Origin: Planctomycetales bacterium
GTDB taxonomy: Bacteria > Planctomycetota > Planctomycetia > Planctomycetales > Planctomycetaceae
Length of the DNA stretch: 42,870 nucleotides
Assembly (NCBI GenBank): GCA_016235885.1
Contig: JACRIH010000489.1
Span: forward strand, 1-42,870
Direction of reading: 5' to 3'
Part shown: piece by piece, positions 25,409 through 34,746 of the stretch
Layout: the number at the start of each line of letters is the position of its first letter
Numbering within the stretch: the stretch's first letter is position 1
The notes under the pieces: generated by a model
Seen by the model: only the letters and a program-made list of their open reading frames with translations
What the model was told of the DNA's origin: nothing
Databases searched by the model: none
Position numbers and translations under genes: made by a program

Positions 25409-26803
25409 TCAAAACAACTCATCGATCGCCCGGCCGTCCGGCAGCAGCGGGATCGGACGTCCCTGAAGATTGACGGCATTCAGGCTGGGGTCGATGCCGA
25501 GATGTTTGTAGAGAGTCGCCAGCACGTCACTGGGGCCGATCGGTCGTTCGGTGGGGAGACCACCATCCGAACTCGATGCACCGATGAGCTGCCCCATCTT
25601 CAGGCCTCCTCCCGCCAGCAGCACGCTCCCCAATCGCGGCCAGTGTTCGCGACCGCCCGTCGTATTGATTTTGGGAGACCGACCGAACTCTCCCCACACA
25701 ACCAGCAACACGTTGCGGCATTGGTCCCGTTCGCTGAGGTCGGAGATCAGTGAGGAGAGTGCCCGGTCGAGTGGCGGACCGCTCCATTCCATGCCGACGT
25801 TCGGTCCGCCGGGACTGGGTTGCTCGCGATTCTCGCGGGTGATGCTGACGTGCCAATCCCAACGCAGGCAGTCGGGCGCCGTGTTAATCGTCACGAAGGT
25901 GACGCCGGATTCCACCAGCCGGCGGGCCAGCAACGCCATCTGTCCCCAACGATGCGTTCCGTACCGCTCGCGAGTGGCGGCTGATTCTTCATTGAGGTCA
26001 AACGCTCGACGGGCCTTCGCGCTGGTGACCAGTTCCAGTGCGAGCTTTGCGAAGGAATCCAATCCTTCCTGTGCTCGATTTGAATCGAGCCGTCGCGGCA
26101 ACCGGTCGAGTTCCGTGAGCAGTGACTGGCGATCATTGATCCGGTCGAGCGTCACGTCGTCGGCCAGTTTGAGGCTGCTGGTGGCGTCTTGCAGGCGGTC
26201 CTGTTGGAACTCGACCGGATACGGATTCTGGAGGACTGTGAACGGAGAATGGGACACGCCGAGATACCCCGGCCCCATCGCGTCGAACAAGTGCTGGTGC
26301 ATCACAGGCTCTTCCGCGAGCATGGCATAAGCCGGCATGCCAGGCTGCCGCGGTCCGCGATAACGGGAGGCGATGGAACCGAGCGAGGGATACTGGTTGG
26401 CGTTGTCCGGTTCCTTGCGCCCGGCGAGGCACCAGCGCGTGACACCGAAGTGATCATCATACGGATGCGTGAAACTGCGCACGATGGCCGTCTTGTCGAG
26501 CACCGCCGCAGTGAGGGGCAGCATGTCGCACACCAGCGCGCCGGGGAGTTTCGACTGAATCGCCCTGTACGGCCCGCGAATTTCCATGGGGGCCAGTGGC
26601 TTCGGATCGAACGTTTCGAACTGACTCGGTCCGCCACCCAGCCAGATTTGAATCACCGACGTATCGGGCGGAACCTGTCCCAGTTCCGCCCCGAGTGCCC
26701 GCAGACGCAGAATGTCGTCGAGCGCCAGCCCCACTCCACCTGCGAGGAGACTCGCCGACAGAAATCGCCTGCGCGACATGTGCTGTTGAATGTGCTGCGG
26801 CAT
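25409..26803 (-). CDS. DUF1501 protein, Tat-type leader (4 of 5)
   Basis: This 464-residue protein starts MPQHIQQHMSRRRFLSASLL, with a Tat-type SRRRFLS motif. GGGAG lies upstream of the ATG at 26803; ATG 26779 is an alternative. DUF1501 motifs are LGGGPSQFETFDPKPLAP and WGEFGRSPKIN followed by GGREHWPRLG. Two positions differ from the canonical family form: GGPSQ replaces GGPSH, and GREHW replaces GRDHW. It lies on the opposite strand to the preceding DUF1501 pair. The Gfo-like gene follows it on the same strand beyond a 271-bp palindrome-filled gap. Confidence 0.93.
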   Translation of the reverse strand: MPQHIQQHMSRRRFLSASLLAGGVGLALDDILRLRALGAELGQVPPDTSVIQIWLGGGPSQFETFDPKPLAPMEIRGPYRAIQSKLPGALVCDMLPLTAAVLDKTAIVRSFTHPYDDHFGVTRWCLAGRKEPDNANQYPSLGSIASRYRGPRQPGMPAYAMLAEEPVMHQHLFDAMGPGYLGVSHSPFTVLQNPYPVEFQQDRLQDATSSLKLADDVTLDRINDRQSLLTELDRLPRRLDSNRAQEGLDSFAKLALELVTSAKARRAFDLNEESAATRERYGTHRWGQMALLARRLVESGVTFVTINTAPDCLRWDWHVSITRENREQPSPGGPNVGMEWSGPPLDRALSSLISDLSERDQCRNVLLVVWGEFGRSPKINTTGGREHWPRLGSVLLAGGGLKMGQLIGASSSDGGLPTERPIGPSDVLATLYKHLGIDPSLNAVNLQGRPIPLLPDGRAIDELF

Positions 26804-26944
26804 TCAAGATTCTCCCGGACATGCAGACATCCGTTTGCGACTCGTGCATCCCCAGCCGACCGGAGGGAACATCCGACACGTACCTCGTCCATCGGGTCTA
26901 TTCGTATCAACCCGGACCGGAATCGTCCAGAGGGGCAGAACGCC

Positions 26945-27019
26945 GGATGGGCACTCTTGCCCGTCCGGCATCTGTCCTCAGCGAGCCGATATACGACGGA
27001 CGGGCAAGAGTGCCCATCC
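26945..27019. repeat. Dispersed palindrome, copy A
   Basis: Arms 26945-26967 (ggatgggcactcttgcccg then tccg) and 26997-27019 are perfect reverse complements over 23 bp, with a 29-nt spacer. Arm sequence is shared with the palindrome at 35615, while the spacers differ. It lies in the 235-bp gap between DUF1501 and the Dgk-fold gene. Confidence 0.95.
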
Positions 27020-27038
27020 TACCCGCGCACAGCGTGTC

Positions 27039-27467
27039 TCACGATCCGAGCAGTTCGCGCAGGTGCCCGCCGAAGATGATCGTCAGGATCACGAGTGAAC
27101 CGGCCACGGCGGCCATCACGGCGGCGGTGCTCATGCCCAACGCGCGGCGGACCGCACTCGACTCGTGATCTGCATCACCGGCGAGCAGCATGGTCCGCAG
27201 GGCGTGGTTGAACAGTTCGGCCATCAGCACCAGTGTCAGGCAGAACGTGATGATGATCCAGTCCAGGGTGCCGACGTGCAGCACGAAGCCCATCGCCAGC
27301 ACGATCGACCCGCCAAAGAAATGGACGAAGAACGAACTGTCGCTGCGCACACCGCGGACAAATCCACGTTCGGCATCGACGAGTTGTTGTCGCCACGCCG
27401 CGCGGTGGGGAACGTGTCGGTCTTCGTGCAGCAAAGAAGTGTGTGGTGTCGGTGGCGAAGCGGGCAT
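27039..27467 (-). CDS. Diacylglycerol kinase-fold (DgkA-like) small membrane protein, catalytic residues degenerate
   Basis: From the ATG at 27467 this is 142 residues with three membrane helices (about 51-66, 69-90, 113-135). The order and the AELFNHAL segment resemble prokaryotic DgkA, which phosphorylates diacylglycerol. The Glu84 and Asn87 positions correspond to E69 and N72 of E. coli DgkA. The positions matching E76, K94 and D95 appear to be Arg91, Leu110 and Gly111. If that alignment is right, the protein is unlikely to have normal kinase activity. A charged N-terminal 30-residue extension precedes an RGFVRGVRSD amphipathic segment. It follows the lptD-like gene by 13 nt, so it is probably co-transcribed with outer-membrane assembly. 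Homology is judged by eye. Confidence 0.7.
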   Translation of the reverse strand: MPASPPTPHTSLLHEDRHVPHRAAWRQQLVDAERGFVRGVRSDSSFFVHFFGGSIVLAMGFVLHVGTLDWIIITFCLTLVLMAELFNHALRTMLLAGDADHESSAVRRALGMSTAAVMAAVAGSLVILTIIFGGHLRELLGS

Positions 27468-27480
27468 GCGTTTGGCTTCC

Positions 27481-30400
27481 CTAGTTCGGTTGTCCTTGCA
27501 GCAGCGTTCCCAGTTGTGACAGGCCGTTGATGTTTCGGAACGGGCCAAATCTCGGTTCCACAGACACGCCGAAGCTGACGTTGTCTTTGTTCGGATCACG
27601 CATGGCCAGCAGATGAATCAGGAAATCCGCTCCCACGCGGGTGAGAGAAACCGACTGGCCGAGATCGTGTTTCTGACCCAGGTCGTATGCGGTGCTGAAC
27701 GAGGAAATCCATTTGGGACTCATCGAATAGTTGTAGCTGGCGGTGAGGATCTGACTTTGCAAACCCGCGCCACTGACTTGTCGCAGGCCGGCATAGATGC
27801 TGCCGCGCGTGGTTCGCTGCGACATCACTCCCACGCTCCAAAGCTGCTGGGCATTGTCGAACGTGTCGAAGTAACTGCTGGCCGTGAGCGTCGTCCGGTC
27901 CCCGACGAACCAGTTATACCGCGCTCCGTACAGACCGAACGCCTGGCCGAAGTTGTCGCGGGTGGAGTTCGGGAAGAACGACGATTCGAGATCCAGCGTC
28001 ATCCAGTTTTTGATCCGCTGGTTTTCCGGCGGACCGACCTTCGTTTGCAAGCGGTGTCGCCAGCCGAGACGCAACACCTGTTGATCGGTCACCAATTCGT
28101 TGTACGGAGCCGTCACGCTGTGCGCCACCCCCGCGCGGACCGCGTAGAACCGCGGATCGAACACGCCGGGCAGAGTCCCGCCGAATGTGTTGAACAGGAA
28201 GCGTCGACGGAACTGTTCCTGTGCGTTGTCGTCGAATTCGTTGAACTGTGGGATGGCACCCAGATCTTGATTCGATTCCGAAAACGAATAATCGGCGTCG
28301 AGCACCATCTTGTGAGCCAGCCCATGCAGGTTGAAAATGTCGCTCCACACGTTCGGGAACGCGCGCCAGAACTCGATGCTGCCACGCACCCCGGCGCTGC
28401 CGTACAACCGGCTGACCGAGTCGCCGGAATAATTCTGACCCCAGTGGGCGGCTTCACCCAGCGCGTACGGCACGACGTTGAGCGGTCCGAAATTAAACGG
28501 AGCGTTGAGTTCGTGTCGTGTCGAAAGGACCGCCCCTTCGGCATTCCCTTCGAACGGGAGCAGGCTGAATTTGTCCGCCGGATCGGACGGTGCATCGGCG
28601 GGACGCTGCTGGGCGTACGAAGCGTACGACCGCGACGACCACGTCAGCCAGCCGCCGAGGAGCGGTTCCGACAGGACGGTCAGATCGCCACGCGGCAGCC
28701 AGCGAGTCGTGGTGAAAAACGGAGTCAGATTGTTTCTCGCCAGCACCGACCACGTCCAGTTGTCTCGTTGTTGTCGCAGATAAAGCAGCGACTCGAAATC
28801 TTTTTCGCGGTCGTACTGATTCTCGTCGTACTGTTCGAGAAAGTTTCGGTCGGACAGGTAGCCAGTTTCGGTTTGCAGCGTGAGATCCCACGGGAGAAGT
28901 TGCTGATCGCGAAACAGAATCTTGCCGCGGTTCTGATCGCGTGGCAGCAGACTCGACCGGTCGATACCGAGGTTGTCGCGTCCACCATCGTGAATGTAGT
29001 ACCCCTGTGCGAGACCACTGTAGGTGCCTGCCAACCCAAACCGATCCACGCCGGAATAGGTCCCGCTCGAACCGATGCCCGGGCCGCGCAGGCCGAGGTA
29101 GTCGAGATCCAAATTCCAACTGGCTCCCGCGGGCGAATCGATGCCCAGCAGGCTGAACATGTTCCAAACCGTGCGGATTTGAGTTCCGAAAATCTGATCG
29201 TTTTGAATGCTAAGCGTCCGCAGCGGAATGTTCGGTTCTTCGGCCGGTGCGCTGACAGACGGCAGGTAGAACAGCGGCACGTTGCCGACGAAGAACGTGT
29301 TGTTCAGCGATGTGGTCCACGACCGCTCCGGGTAGACGAGCTGGCCCGTCTCGGCGTCGATTTGCGGAGTGTTCGGGAAGAACCACGTGTCGTCCGGTCG
29401 CTGTTCGAGGAAAATGTCGGTCGCCTGCAGCCGGTAACCAGGTGTTCCGTACTCACTCGTCGTGGCCCAGGCACGCTGTGCGTGAAAGTTTCGCGGAGCC
29501 AGTTGCCGGATGCGGTCGGCTCGCAACCGGAACGGAATCCCCTGAAGTTCGGGCAGCGGAACGGTGAGTTCTGCGTCGTGCAGCAAGCCGCGCTGTTCTC
29601 GCACGTCGTAGAAAGCGCGTTTCCCCCGGATGGTGTAGTCCTTTCCCTTGTCCATCTGGCGAATGATGATGTTGTCTTCCATGTAGACTTGCAGCGGCAG
29701 GTCGTTGCTCTGTTGAAAGTCCACGTTGAGATCCGCGTCGCCGGCACCGTCCCGCAACTGCGTCCAAATCACGACGCGGTCGGCGGTGAGGTCCACCGTG
29801 TTCATGTTCGGCAGTCCATCCACGATCACGTTGACGCCACCGGTGATGATCAGCACCTGCTCGGGTGGTGTGACCTGATCATTTCGCTTCGTTTCGTACG
29901 TGAGCGGCACCGCGCTGCGCGGCGAGATGCGAATGCGGCGCTGTCCCGTCGCCGGCTTGAGAACCTGCACCCCTCGCAGTTCCGGTCCCGGATCGGGTCC
30001 ACTGGGAACACGGTACTGCACCGGTTGAATCGACGTGCCGCGTGCCACCTTCCGTGCTGCGGTCGCTTGCACGAACAGTGGGTCGTCCAAGCCCGGTTGG
30101 TCGATGGTTTGCCGTCGGGCTTGAATCGTGACTCCGACGAGAGTTGTTACATCCATCAGCAACGATCGTTCGTGCCGTGTGCTCCCCGGCTGATCCCAAC
30201 GCACGTCGCTTCGTAGAAACACAGTGATCCGGTCGCGACTGCCGCGCGCCAGCGGTTCTGTGCGACGCCAGACGACCGCTTCTTTAGCCTGCCAGGTGTG
30301 GTCTCCCTGCACGATGCGACACTCGCGCAGCAACCAGACCGCCTCGTGTTCCTGTCGCCACTCCTGTGAGTACGTTGCCGAAATCGTCACCGGGTCCGAA

Positions 30401-30657
30401 GCATCGGGTGGCGGAGAGGCGCTCGGCGTTTGGTCCTCATGCGGCGACTGCGCTCGAACCTCGCGCGGATTCGGAGGGGCATTGGCTGGAAAAACATCGG
30501 CGGAATTCGCCCGACGGCCCGCGTCGCTTCGCGGCGTGGAATCTTGCCCCACGGCGTGACGCAGTGCGCAGACTGCGACGACCAACCCCGGGACCAAGCC
30601 CAGGAGGAGCAGCCTTAATCTCGCGTCGGACATCCTGTCCAACTGCATTTCGCGCAC
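27481..30657 (-). CDS. lptD: LptD-like LPS assembly outer-membrane protein
   Basis: This 1058-residue protein has an N-terminal signal (LLLLGLVPGLVVAVCALRHA) and a Pro-rich linker to about residue 90. An OstA/LptA-like beta-jellyroll region follows (about 240-430), with VLIITGGVNVIVDGLPNMN and YTIRGKRAFYDVREQRGLLHDAEL split by strands. The C-terminal half has many alternating aromatic/hydrophobic strands of a beta barrel, as in LptD, which inserts LPS into the outer leaflet. The start is GTG at 30657, with AAGGAG five bases upstream; ATG 30648 is possible. LptD is essential in most diderms that make LPS. A promoter-like TTGACG/CATAAT lies about 65 bp upstream. Confidence 0.85.
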   Translation of the reverse strand: MREMQLDRMSDARLRLLLLGLVPGLVVAVCALRHAVGQDSTPRSDAGRRANSADVFPANAPPNPREVRAQSPHEDQTPSASPPPDASDPVTISATYSQEWRQEHEAVWLLRECRIVQGDHTWQAKEAVVWRRTEPLARGSRDRITVFLRSDVRWDQPGSTRHERSLLMDVTTLVGVTIQARRQTIDQPGLDDPLFVQATAARKVARGTSIQPVQYRVPSGPDPGPELRGVQVLKPATGQRRIRISPRSAVPLTYETKRNDQVTPPEQVLIITGGVNVIVDGLPNMNTVDLTADRVVIWTQLRDGAGDADLNVDFQQSNDLPLQVYMEDNIIIRQMDKGKDYTIRGKRAFYDVREQRGLLHDAELTVPLPELQGIPFRLRADRIRQLAPRNFHAQRAWATTSEYGTPGYRLQATDIFLEQRPDDTWFFPNTPQIDAETGQLVYPERSWTTSLNNTFFVGNVPLFYLPSVSAPAEEPNIPLRTLSIQNDQIFGTQIRTVWNMFSLLGIDSPAGASWNLDLDYLGLRGPGIGSSGTYSGVDRFGLAGTYSGLAQGYYIHDGGRDNLGIDRSSLLPRDQNRGKILFRDQQLLPWDLTLQTETGYLSDRNFLEQYDENQYDREKDFESLLYLRQQRDNWTWSVLARNNLTPFFTTTRWLPRGDLTVLSEPLLGGWLTWSSRSYASYAQQRPADAPSDPADKFSLLPFEGNAEGAVLSTRHELNAPFNFGPLNVVPYALGEAAHWGQNYSGDSVSRLYGSAGVRGSIEFWRAFPNVWSDIFNLHGLAHKMVLDADYSFSESNQDLGAIPQFNEFDDNAQEQFRRRFLFNTFGGTLPGVFDPRFYAVRAGVAHSVTAPYNELVTDQQVLRLGWRHRLQTKVGPPENQRIKNWMTLDLESSFFPNSTRDNFGQAFGLYGARYNWFVGDRTTLTASSYFDTFDNAQQLWSVGVMSQRTTRGSIYAGLRQVSGAGLQSQILTASYNYSMSPKWISSFSTAYDLGQKHDLGQSVSLTRVGADFLIHLLAMRDPNKDNVSFGVSVEPRFGPFRNINGLSQLGTLLQGQPN

Positions 30658-31034
30658 GAAATCTCCTTCGGCGCCGAACGGCGGGAGCGAGGGAATTGAG
30701 CCAACTTCCGAAATGGGGCGGGATTATGTTGGGTTTCCAAAACCCCGTCAAGACGGGGTCAAAACGATGAGGGGGATGCCTTTTTTGTCTGTGTGCCGAG
30801 GTTTTTCGATGGCACCCTCCTCAGCGTGATGCTTGTCAGATTGGCTCGAAAACCAATCCGCGATGACTGCCTAACGGACTCGGTGCAGAGAGTCTGGTCA
30901 GAGAACGTAACCAACTACCCAGTTTCAGAATTCGGTTGATCCAGCACTGTCGATTCAACCGATAATATCGAGACTCCCGGCAAGGGTTGCCAGAGTGAAG
31001 CGCCCACGATCGCATCGCCCGCTGCTCACCATTC
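30658..31034. other. Divergent intergenic region, lptD / PAP2 lipoprotein
   Basis: This 377-bp gap has the lptD promoter candidate and a plus-strand ttgatc/gataat pair (30936-30941 and 30961-30966, spacing 19 nt) as a weak candidate for the PAP2 gene. Open frames in it have no leader or family features and are probably not genes. Confidence 0.5.
30723..30751 (-). promoter_or_regulatory. Sigma70-type promoter for lptD
   Basis: On the minus strand TTGACG (30746-30751) and CATAAT (30723-30728) are separated by exactly 17 nt, about 66 bp upstream of the GTG start. The -35 hexamer lies in the inverted repeat accccgtc/gacggggt (30742-30759), a possible operator. The -10 region AACATAATCCCGCC recurs upstream of cysK. 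Confidence 0.6.
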
Positions 31035-32390
31035 ATGTCTTTCGCAGACTTGCATCCCTTGTCCGATCGGCGGAGCCTTGCGCTCACCGTCCGCGTCATG
31101 GGCTTGTGCTGTCTGGTCACTCTGGCTGGATGCCGGACTCTTTCCGATGTTTCTCGGGTGCCGCAGCCGGACAATCCGCGAGGGGAATCGCAGCCAGGCT
31201 CCGCACGCGGACACGCTCTTCGGAACCGCGATAATGACCCGGCGGGCAACGCGTCGGTTCTCAAATTGGTCTCGCTGTCGGCGGCGTGTGACGATTCGCT
31301 CACGAGTCCGTGGGAATCAACATCCGCCATGCCACCGGGCGTCGTGCCATCGCTTCGACGAGTGACCATCGACGTCAACAAGATGCCCGCAACTCCGCGT
31401 CGCAATTCTCCAAAGCGGCTGGCCAAACTGCACGAGATGGCCAACAGCGGCTGGCTGCGAAATGTCGCGGTTCAGGAGGACGATCTATTCCCTCAGGAGC
31501 GAACATCCAACTTCGCGACGTCCATCGATGGGGAAGCCTTGCCGGTGGGGGCCAGCCTGGTTTTCGGTGACGGTGACCACGACGCCTCTGGGCCGGACGC
31601 AGACCGTGATCAGCCTCTTCCCGGCAATTCGTTGCATGGCTCATCAACGACCCAGGAGTCGTGCGTCAATTGCTCGCGCATCGAAGGGTGTGATGTGGTT
31701 GATCTGGTGCGAAGCGACCATCGCAATTTCTACTCCCGTCCCATTCTGGCCCGGCTGGGTTGGGGCCTGGTGGCGGCGGGAATCGTGGCCAACACGCAAA
31801 TCGATCGTGAATTGTACGAGGCATATCACGACACAATGGAAGTGGGTGCGGTCGGCGGCTACACCGAAGACGTGCGACCATTGGGAGACGGAATGCTCAC
31901 GTTGCCCGTTTTTGCTGCCGCCGCACTGTTTGGTCGTTACGCCACGCAAATCTCTGGATCGGAACTCGTAGGCGACTGGGGCTCGCGTTCACTTCGGACG
32001 GTTGGAGTTGGTTGTGTTCCACTCATCGTCCTGCAACGTCTGACCGGTGCTGGTCGCCCCGACAATCCCAACGGGTCGGCTTGGACACCGTTCCGTTTTG
32101 AAAACGGTGTCAGCGGTCACGCCTTCATGGGAGCGATCCCATTTATCACGGCGGCCAAGATGGCCGACGAACCGTTGGTCAAGGCAGTTTTGTATGCGGG
32201 TTCCACAGTCACTGCCTGGAGCCGCCTGCAGGACGAACGGCACTACGTCTCTCAAATCGCCCTGGGTTGGTGGATCGCCTACCTCGCCGCCACCGCCATC
32301 GATCAGACCGAGATTGAATCCCGAAACTTCACCATCACTCCCGCACCAATGGCCGACGGCGCCGGACTGTTCTTCGAATGGCGTCACTGA
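31035..32390 (+). CDS. PAP2-superfamily phosphatase-like lipoprotein
   Basis: This 451-residue protein opens with a hydrophobic leader ending LVTLAGC, a good lipobox with Cys33, so it is probably anchored in a membrane. A low-complexity region follows to about residue 225. The PAP2 domain is C-terminal: LQRLTGAGRPDNP, the PSGH-like motif VSGHAFMGAIPF, and SRLQDERHYVSQIALG. The Arg and His of the third motif are present, but the usual Asp (SD) is Gln. Family members dephosphorylate lipid phosphates such as phosphatidic acid or undecaprenyl pyrophosphate. The Asp-to-Gln change makes activity uncertain. ATG 31098 is an alternative, shorter start that would leave the lipobox only 12 residues from the start. 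Confidence 0.82.
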   Translation: MSFADLHPLSDRRSLALTVRVMGLCCLVTLAGCRTLSDVSRVPQPDNPRGESQPGSARGHALRNRDNDPAGNASVLKLVSLSAACDDSLTSPWESTSAMPPGVVPSLRRVTIDVNKMPATPRRNSPKRLAKLHEMANSGWLRNVAVQEDDLFPQERTSNFATSIDGEALPVGASLVFGDGDHDASGPDADRDQPLPGNSLHGSSTTQESCVNCSRIEGCDVVDLVRSDHRNFYSRPILARLGWGLVAAGIVANTQIDRELYEAYHDTMEVGAVGGYTEDVRPLGDGMLTLPVFAAAALFGRYATQISGSELVGDWGSRSLRTVGVGCVPLIVLQRLTGAGRPDNPNGSAWTPFRFENGVSGHAFMGAIPFITAAKMADEPLVKAVLYAGSTVTAWSRLQDERHYVSQIALGWWIAYLAATAIDQTEIESRNFTITPAPMADGAGLFFEWRH

Positions 32391-32414
32391 TCGGCCCGGA
32401 GTGGCCGTTCCAAA

Positions 32415-32446
32415 CCGTAGTCCGTACCAAGGTGTCCGGACTACGG
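32415..32446. repeat. Short palindrome between convergent genes
   Basis: Arms ccgtagtccg (32415-32424) and cggactacgg (32437-32446) are exact reverse complements with a 12-nt loop. It lies in the 98-bp gap between the convergent PAP2 and cysK genes and could end both transcripts. There is no U-tract. Confidence 0.75.
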
Positions 32447-32488
32447 CACCACGATTCGGGAAATGTTCCAACGTACCCGTGCGACAGG

Positions 32489-33412
32489 TCACGCCGAGAA
32501 CAGCGGCGTGGACAGATACCGTTCGCCGGAATCGGGCAGCACGACAACGATCACCTTGCCGCTGGCTTCGGGACGGGCGGCGACTTTCAACGCCGCACTC
32601 ATCGCCGCACCGCTGCTGATCCCGCACGTGATCCCCTCCTCCTTGGTGATCCGGCGGGCGATGTCAAACGACTCGTCGTTCGTGACCTGGATGATTTCGT
32701 CGATCATCGTGCGGTCGAGGATATCCGGGACGAAGCCGGCTCCAATTCCCTGAATTTTGTGCTTCCCCGGAGCACCACCGGACAACACGGGACTGTCAAC
32801 GGGTTCGACCGCAATGGATTTCATCGGGTGCTTCTTTTCCTTCTTGATGAACCACGACACACCGGTGATCGTGCCGCCGGTCCCCACACCGCCCACGAAG
32901 TAGTCCACCTTGCCGGCGGTATCTTCCCAAATCTCCGGCCCCGTGGTCTTGAAATGAATCTGCGGGTTGGCCGGGTTCTTGAACTGCTGCGGGATGAAGT
33001 ATTCGGGATTCTCCGCGAGCTCCTCTGCCTTCTTGATTGCTCCCTTCATCCCTTCCGCGCCGGGAGTCAGAATCAAATTCGCGCCGAACGCCGCGAGCAT
33101 CTGCCGCCGTTCGATCGACATCGTGTCGGGCATCGTCAGCGTCAGGGCATACCCTTTCGCCGCGCAGACGTAAGCCAGCGCGATGCCGGTGTTGCCGCTC
33201 GTCGGTTCAACGACGTGCATGCCGGGCTTGAGCTTGCCGGACTTCTCGGCATCCCAAATCATCGCCGCGCCGATTCGGCACTTGACGCTGTACGCCGGGT
33301 TCCGCCCCTCAATTTTCGCAAGGACAGTCCCGCCGAGGCCCTTCGTCAGGCGGTTGATGCGGATGAGCGGCGTGTGACCGATGGACTCGGCGTTGTCGTT
33401 GTAGATCGGCAT
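32489..33412 (-). CDS. cysK: Cysteine synthase (O-acetylserine sulfhydrylase)
   Basis: This 307-residue PLP-fold enzyme makes L-cysteine from O-acetyl-L-serine and sulfide in the cytoplasm. The PLP lysine is K44 in [17 protein letters not shown]. The phosphate-binding [12 protein letters not shown] is at about 70-81, and the glycine loop [13 protein letters not shown] is about two thirds along. The SGISSGAA-like [15 protein letters not shown] and the C-terminal [13 protein letters not shown] are also diagnostic. Length and motifs are typical of CysK/CysM; the ending and active-site context favour CysK. It is monocistronic, with a promoter candidate 67 bp upstream, and converges on the PAP2 gene. 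No sulfur-related gene is adjacent. Confidence 0.97.
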   Translation of the reverse strand: MPIYNDNAESIGHTPLIRINRLTKGLGGTVLAKIEGRNPAYSVKCRIGAAMIWDAEKSGKLKPGMHVVEPTSGNTGIALAYVCAAKGYALTLTMPDTMSIERRQMLAAFGANLILTPGAEGMKGAIKKAEELAENPEYFIPQQFKNPANPQIHFKTTGPEIWEDTAGKVDYFVGGVGTGGTITGVSWFIKKEKKHPMKSIAVEPVDSPVLSGGAPGKHKIQGIGAGFVPDILDRTMIDEIIQVTNDESFDIARRITKEEGITCGISSGAAMSAALKVAARPEASGKVIVVVLPDSGERYLSTPLFSA

Positions 33413-33478
33413 GATTCAGGGTTCCTAACTTGATGGGGACGTGTCTCCGAGACATCGCGCTGTCTCAAACTGGCGGGG

Positions 33479-33507
33479 ATTATGTTGATTCACGACTCAC
33501 TCGGCAA
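33479..33507 (-). promoter_or_regulatory. Sigma70-type promoter for cysK
   Basis: On the minus strand TTGCCG (33502-33507) and CATAAT (33479-33484) are separated by exactly 17 nt, ending 67 bp upstream of the ATG. The segment CAACATAATCCCCGCC is nearly identical to that upstream of lptD. That similarity supports both being real rather than chance. Confidence 0.6.
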
Positions 33508-33642
33508 TGCCGGAACGAGACACTTGACGCTGGTGTACCGGACAGCGATGAACTCCCGCGCCCACTGTGGTCACCGCATTCCTGAGCGGCTAAACTCGAA
33601 ACGCTCGTACGCAGATTTTCGATTCACCACCGGAGCGCCGCC

Positions 33643-34746
33643 GTGCTCGCATCGGATTCCGTTCATCCCACCGACGCTTCCGCTAGTGACGCCGATTTGC
33701 AGGCCGTCGAAAGACTGAGCGCCGGTTACCGACGCATCACCGCCGAAATCGGCAAGGTGATCGTGGGACAGCAGCGGGTGATCGAGGAGTTGCTCGTCGC
33801 GATGTTCGCGGGCGGTCACTGTCTGCTGGTCGGTGTGCCGGGGCTGGCGAAGACGCTCATGATTCACACGCTGGCCGACGCGCTCGACCTGTCGTTCAAC
33901 CGCGTCCAGTTCACGCCGGACCTCATGCCCGCCGACATCACGGGGACGGAAGTCATCCAAGAGGACAAGGCGACCGGTTCGCGCGGGTTCAAATTTCTGC
34001 CGGGACCAGTCTTCGCGCACGTCGTGCTGGCGGACGAGATCAATCGCACGCCGCCGAAGACGCAGGCGGCGCTGCTCGAAGCCATGCAGGAGCACCAAGT
34101 CACCGTCGGTGGCGTACGGCACAAGCTGCCCGAACCGTTTTTCGTCCTCGCCACGCAGAATCCGATCGAGCAGGAGGGAACGTATCCGCTGCCCGAAGCA
34201 CAGCTCGATCGGTTCATGTTCCACGTCCACGTGGACTACCCCGCCGAGGAAGAAGAATTCTTGATCGTCCGCCAGACGACCGGTCACACGCAGCCGAGCG
34301 TGTCAAAAGTTTTGACCTACGCGGACGTGACCGAACTCCAACAATTCGTCCGCAAAGTGCCCGTGGCCGATCACGTCATTCGATATGCCATGCAGTTTAG
34401 CCGGCTGACACGAAAGGGCAGGGGGGAAGAGGGGAGGGATCTGCCTGAGTTCGTTCAAAAGTACGTCACGTGGGGAGCTGGACCGAGGGCGAGTCAGTAT
34501 TTGATCCTCGGGGCCAAAGCGCGAGCCATGCTGCACGGGCGAGCGTTTGCCACCACGGAAGACGTGCGATCCGTCGCCGCACCGGTGCTGCGGCATCGCA
34601 TCATTTTGAATTTCAATGCCGAGGCCGAGGGGATCAAGCCGGACGACATCGTCCGCCGCCTGATCGAACTCATCCCCAGCGATCCGGGAAAGCTTGCCGC
34701 TCGTGGAAAACTTCCAGAGATATTTAAGTCCGCAGACGCTGGCTAA
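33643..34746 (+). CDS. MoxR-family AAA+ ATPase (second copy)
   Basis: This 367-residue protein starts at GTG 33643 with GGAG upstream. It has Walker A GVPGLAKT, Walker B/sensor [20 protein letters not shown], and [20 protein letters not shown], matching the first copy at 10192 through the AAA+ core. The termini diverge, and there is a short basic insertion (KGRGEEGRD) after residue 260. The downstream DUF58 start lies inside this gene's last 44 nt, indicating translational coupling. Unlike the first copy, no VWA/Bat membrane genes follow, so this is a reduced MoxR-DUF58 pair. A remodelling role on a different partner is inference. Confidence 0.94.
   Translation: MLASDSVHPTDASASDADLQAVERLSAGYRRITAEIGKVIVGQQRVIEELLVAMFAGGHCLLVGVPGLAKTLMIHTLADALDLSFNRVQFTPDLMPADITGTEVIQEDKATGSRGFKFLPGPVFAHVVLADEINRTPPKTQAALLEAMQEHQVTVGGVRHKLPEPFFVLATQNPIEQEGTYPLPEAQLDRFMFHVHVDYPAEEEEFLIVRQTTGHTQPSVSKVLTYADVTELQQFVRKVPVADHVIRYAMQFSRLTRKGRGEEGRDLPEFVQKYVTWGAGPRASQYLILGAKARAMLHGRAFATTEDVRSVAAPVLRHRIILNFNAEAEGIKPDDIVRRLIELIPSDPGKLAARGKLPEIFKSADAG

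Noticed and set aside
26945..27019. Intrinsic terminator
   Set aside because: No T-tract on either side of the hairpin; the copy at 35615 lacks one too.
27613..30216. A plus-strand open frame of 867 codons antisense to lptD
   Set aside because: Same GC-bias explanation; the minus-strand LptD features are clear and the antisense has none.
30836..31444. Minus-strand open frame of 202 codons overlapping the PAP2 gene
   Set aside because: It runs antisense through the signal peptide region of the PAP2 lipoprotein and has no recognisable features.
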